64,000 nucleotides of DNA, from positions 5,564,375 to 5,628,374 of the forward strand of contig JAKZAN010000002.1 in the NCBI GenBank assembly GCA_023053545.1. The letters run 5' to 3'. A program made the position numbers and the translations under genes. This DNA comes from Lepidurus packardi (lineage: Eukaryota; Arthropoda; Branchiopoda; Notostraca; Triopsidae). Below the pieces are notes generated by a model. The model was not told where the DNA came from, searched no databases, and saw nothing but the letters and a program-made list of their open reading frames with translations. Every line of letters begins with the position of its first letter. Positions within the stretch are counted from its first letter, which is position 1. Below are positions 60,006-64,000 of this stretch, piece by piece.

Positions 60006-61479
60006 CTTGTTGCGTCTTATGGGTTAAAAGAACGCTTATATTGTGATAGAAGGCCTTGTCCATCATCGGATCTGTAGTCGGAAAATGGGGACACAGTTTG
60101 CATGTGTAAGTCCACAGTTTCCTCTTCCCGTCCTCTATGTTTGTAACCCTTAATAATATCGACTGTATTATATCCTAGCTTCAGTAGTTACACTTCTATT
60201 TGTTGGCGATATTGGTTATATGTAAGAAACAAAATTATAATAAACGGTACTCGCATTGGCTTTCGTTTCAATCTTGTACAATTGTATATAAAACTACTCT
60301 GTCTATATCTATCTACTTCGATTTTGGATAGTCGGAATCCCTGGGACTATCAAATTTCGTAAAATTTTTCGTAATAAATTTCGAAACAAACGTAAACAAA
60401 TTTAAGGATTAACCTTACTTTATTACTGTTATTTTTTTAAGAAGGGGTGATGGTTATAAAGTGGCGTAGTATTAGATATAAGCGCCACATTACGAAAACT
60501 GGAGGGAAAAACCAGAGCAAAGAAGAAAACAGAGCAAAAAACAAAAGAAAACATTTTCTATGGCTTTTGTTGTCCTGAAGTATGCAAAAGGGTGCTTTGT
60601 TGGCTTTTCTTAAAAACAACGTCTCAACTTAGGTTTCTTGTTATGTCGGAGTAAGGAAATAAGGAAAAAGTTAAGGAATGTATGTTTGGCTTGTGAAGTT
60701 TTTTTTTTTTTTAAGTTTAAAAAACTATGGCGTAGGTATTTTTTCTCCTTTAAAATCTAAAGTCTAAATGAGGGAATTCGTTTCAGTAATGAAGAGGCTG
60801 CATTGAGACACGGAATGCAGCACATATCTGACATCTCTTTGCGTTAAGGAGCAGCACAGCATATAAATTGGGAATGCGGAGTCGGCGCCTGGGTCCATCG
60901 ACGCTTTCCCAACGATGGATCAATGCGATGGAAAGGGTATAACACATACAAGTTGAGGAAGAGGAGGAGTAGGAGCAAATTGGCGTAGGCTGTAGGCTGT
61001 GAGCAGGTTGCCGTGACCTGGTAGTTGGATTTGGGAGTCGGTACTTTGCACCAGGCCACGGTCACATCTAAACGTGAGTAGAAATATCCTGGGATATGTA
61101 CCCTGGGCCCGTGACCTTTTGAAACTTTTCTTTTACTTTTTAGTTCTTTTCGATCATGGGCCGTCCCAATTAACAGAGACAACAAGGGAAACCTATACTA
61201 TCATTATAGTTAGGCTTGTTGGGGAGAAAGGGGATTTTTATTGATCGAGCGAAAACGTGGCGGGTGTGGAAATTATAATTTCAACAAGAGTGCACAAGGA
61301 GAGACAACAGGAAAAGGAGCCTCACTGTGAATATCATCTCGAAACTTGACGGGTTTTTTTTTTCTTGTTCTGCTTCCTCTGTGGGTGGGAAGTTTTTTTA
61401 TCTGTTGAGAAGAGTCGCCAATTCGTGCTGATTAGCATTTGTGTTGGGTGGTATAAAGTCGGGGCCTTGCAAACCGAGC
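60006..61479. other. Intergenic between PINK1 and amino-acid transporter
   Basis: No reliable exon. A minus-strand open frame at 60844-61185 (113 codons) has a hydrophobic leucine run near its C terminus and WCKVPTPKSNYQV, but no family is recognised and no splicing partner seen. The rest is presumed PINK1 3' UTR and the transporter's promoter and 5' UTR. Confidence 0.4.
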
Positions 61480-64000
61480 ATGAAGAGACTAAGTGACGTC
61501 AGCTGGATGGAATGGAGAGCTCGTGGAGTTCAGGTGCTGAGCAAATCGCTGCGGACTAAAGATCCTGCACAGTTGCAAGGCGATAAGTTCGTAAGCAAGT
61601 CCAAACTAAAGGTTCGTGTCTTTCTCCCTCTTCCTTTAGATTCAGCATTGAAACGTTTGAGTTTAGAATGTCGTAAGCACGTGGCATCCCCAGTGTGGCT
61701 TCTTTTTGAAAAAATTGCTTCTATTATTTCAATTTTGTAAGTTTGCTTTTCAGAGCTTGTTTGTAGCTTGTTCGATCGAATCCATGCAGAGTTAACAGTT
61801 CCATGGATCGATTCTATAGGACTCAATTCTTTTCTGTCGTTTTTTTAAGGATTTTTAACATTCCGTAGCCCAGGGCGATTTGTAACATCGCTTGGACGAA
61901 AGAGCTTGAAAGAGCTTTTTTTTTAAAGCTTTTTTCTATCACATTTTCTTATTTTTTACACACCCTCGTCCTTCACTTTTGCGTGGGTTGCCTGTTCTTG
62001 AAAGATACAATGAATGGACTTATTGTCACTAGTCTATCGATTATCACTTACTTAATTGGTTGTGTTTCACACAGAGATGTCTTCAAACGGCCGATTTATT
62101 GAGTCTGGGAGTTGGCAGTTGTGCTGGTAGGTGTTCAATAACATTACCCAAGATTTCACGAAAATAAAATATCTAACCGATTTTTTAGTACCTGAACTAC
62201 TTTTCTTTAGCCAACGTATATTTTTCTTCTAGGTACTGGAGTTTTCCTCGTCGCCGGAATGGTGATTCGCAATGTCGCAGGACCGGGAGCTATTCTGTCT
62301 TTTGTCGTAGCTGCCCTTGCATCTGTATTTTCGGGTAAATTTTTACAACGGCACAAATAATTACGAGCATGTTTAACGCAGAAGGCCATGACAGAAAACC
62401 GAATAATGTAGGCAAATCCATTGATTTTCTTTCTCATTTTCCTTTGAGATCATTCTTTGCGTGCAAGACACGGACTTCTTTGTTGCTGTTTAAGAGGCGC
62501 TATCTATTGCGTAGGCGGTTATATTAGGAAACTCTGGGAAAGGGAGAGAGAGAAACAGCCTCTTGACTCTGCTTTGGCGTGATGGACGCGAATAGAAGAA
62601 GTTTTCATCTTTTTTCCCATTTTAGGGGCCTGTTATGCCGAGTTTGGAGTCAGGTTGCCCCACACGAGCGGAAGTGCCTATAGTTACACTTATGTGACAT
62701 TAGGCGAGTTACCGGCCTTTATCATTGGGTGGACTTTACTGTTGGAGTATCTGATCGGCACCGCAGCTGGAGCCGCGGCGTTGTCAGCTTGCTTGGATGC
62801 ATTGGCAGACGGAGCTATTTCCCGAGGCGTGGCTGGCGTCTTGGGACACTGGTTTGGTAGCAGTGCACCTCCCGACGTCTTGGCGTTTAGCTTGACCGTA
62901 GGACTCGCCGTACTTTTAGCAGTCGGAGTGCAGAAATCCGTCTGGCTTAGTCATGTTCTCAATGCCATCACCTTAGCAACCTTGGCCTTTGCTCTTGGCG
63001 CGGCTATCTACTTCTTTGACACAGATAATTGGCAGACCGGGGGCGGTTTTCTGCCCAAAGGGTGGTCTGGTGTAAGTAAAGTCATAAAAAGTCGCTCCCA
63101 TAGAGCACTCCTGGGAGTATATCCCTTGTTTTACGTTTTATTTTGTCTATAGCCTAGTTCTCGTATCAGTTACATTCGAAATGTCAAGAAATGTGTAAGT
63201 TCATTATTATTTACAGGTATTCGGTGGCGCTGCGACAGCCTTTTATGCCTTTATTGGCTTCGATATTATTGCAACGACCGGCGAAGAAGCGACTACGCCT
63301 CAACGCTCCATTCCCATTTCCATTATCCTCTCGTTGTTCGTCCTCTTGACTGCCTATGTCACTTCTTCTTTTATCATTACATTAATGGGTAAGTCTCTCC
63401 TTCCATTTGTAGCCAGAGTTATTTCATTTGATCTTCTGACTTATGGCATCTTAAATTTGGTTGGCTGGCTGGCCACTAGTTCCGTTTGATCTAGTGTCAG
63501 CAGAATCAGGACTAGTCGATTCCTTCGGCTGGGTGGGTGCGACAACTTGTAAAAGTATAGTGGGCGTGGGAGCACTGGCTGGGTTGGGCGTATCGATGTT
63601 CGGATCCATGTTTCCCTTACCTCGTGTAGCGTATTCCATGGCTGCAGACGGACTGATATTCAGGTAATAAACCCAATAAATTTATTTTTGTCTTAAAACT
63701 CGCAATTTTCAATGAATAAATCCTTATGTATCATTGAGATGAACTAGAGTATTCCACAAATTACTATGTGAATCAATAGGCAGTTGTCTATGGTCGTACC
63801 AGCCACAGGAACGCCAGTACTCGCCACATTTGTCTTGGGAATCGGGGCCGCTTTGGCCGCATTACTCTTTCCTTTGCACGTTCTCGTGGAAATGATGTCA
63901 ATAGGTGTGAATCGTTGTTCATTTATTCATCATGATCTTTCTAAAGGACTTTTTCGTGCAGGAACCTTGCTGGCCTACACGTTGGTCTCGCTTTGTGTAT
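61480..64000 (+). CDS. Cationic amino-acid transporter (SLC7A, CAT subfamily), 3' end outside window
   Basis: Exon 1 is 61480-61611 ([18 protein letters not shown]...); exon 2 starts at 62076. The N-terminal [25 protein letters not shown] matches the first helix of CAT-type APC carriers (GVGxxxGxGIF). Helices follow in [55 protein letters not shown], and [20 protein letters not shown], the signature CAT loop. Codons read in frame to the window edge, where the ninth-tenth helix region is cut. CATs move arginine and lysine across the plasma membrane. Closest members could be SLC7A1-4 or SLC7A14; the C terminus that would tell is missing. Confidence 0.9.

Noticed and set aside
60844..61185. Membrane protein gene on the minus strand
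   Set aside because: A leucine run and proline-rich words alone are not enough; no start context, splice partner or family seen.

Overview
The window is eukaryotic nuclear DNA from an animal. Genes are split by many short GT-AG introns (mostly 50-80 bp, a few of 0.4-1 kb), intergenic gaps are 0.3-2 kb, and almost every protein belongs to a bilaterian family. Compact introns, PIF/Harbinger transposons, an arthropod-type F-like envelope gene, an RxxF-box cyclin B3 and an MBD-R2-like PHF20 suggest an arthropod, quite possibly a branchiopod crustacean such as Daphnia. That placement is inference. Gene models were spliced by hand; where exon lengths were summed, the coding total is a multiple of three.

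Layout: 1-2.8 kb is a PIF/Harbinger transposon (Myb/SANT-like protein plus a spliced DDE transposase). Then follow NHLRC2 (+), FAM122/PABIR (+), a Rubicon/Pacer homologue (-), PINCH/LIMS1 (+) with a tRNA-Ile(AAT) in an intron, a Goliath/RNF13-type PA-TM-RING E3 ligase (+) carrying a 668-bp MITE in an intron, FBXO45/Fsn (-), E2F partner DP/TFDP1 (+) and tiny COPS9 (-). A 3.6-kb block (27.8-31.4 kb) holds a broken F-like envelope gene between palindromes and inverted terminal repeats. Next come an unrecognised protein with a UAP56-binding-like motif (+), a 2-oxoglutarate/Fe(II) dioxygenase (-) with two alternative exons, a cadherin (+) interrupted by a 1.5-kb fold-back duplication, DNAJC3 (-) head to head with DNAJC19/TIM14 (+), ATG3 (+), a ten-finger C2H2 protein (-) with a MITE, cyclin B3 (-) head to head with PHF20/MBD-R2 (+), PINK1 (+) with a third MITE, and a cationic amino-acid transporter (+) running off the end.

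There is no operon. Functional themes recur: autophagy/mitophagy (Rubicon, ATG3, PINK1), protein quality control (DNAJC3, DNAJC19, RNF13, FBXO45, COPS9) and cell cycle (DP, cyclin B3). Close head-to-head pairs may share promoters. The strongest unusual signals are the scarless template-switch-like insertion inside the cadherin, the reading-frame-enforced alternative exons of the dioxygenase, and the palindrome-flanked envelope element.
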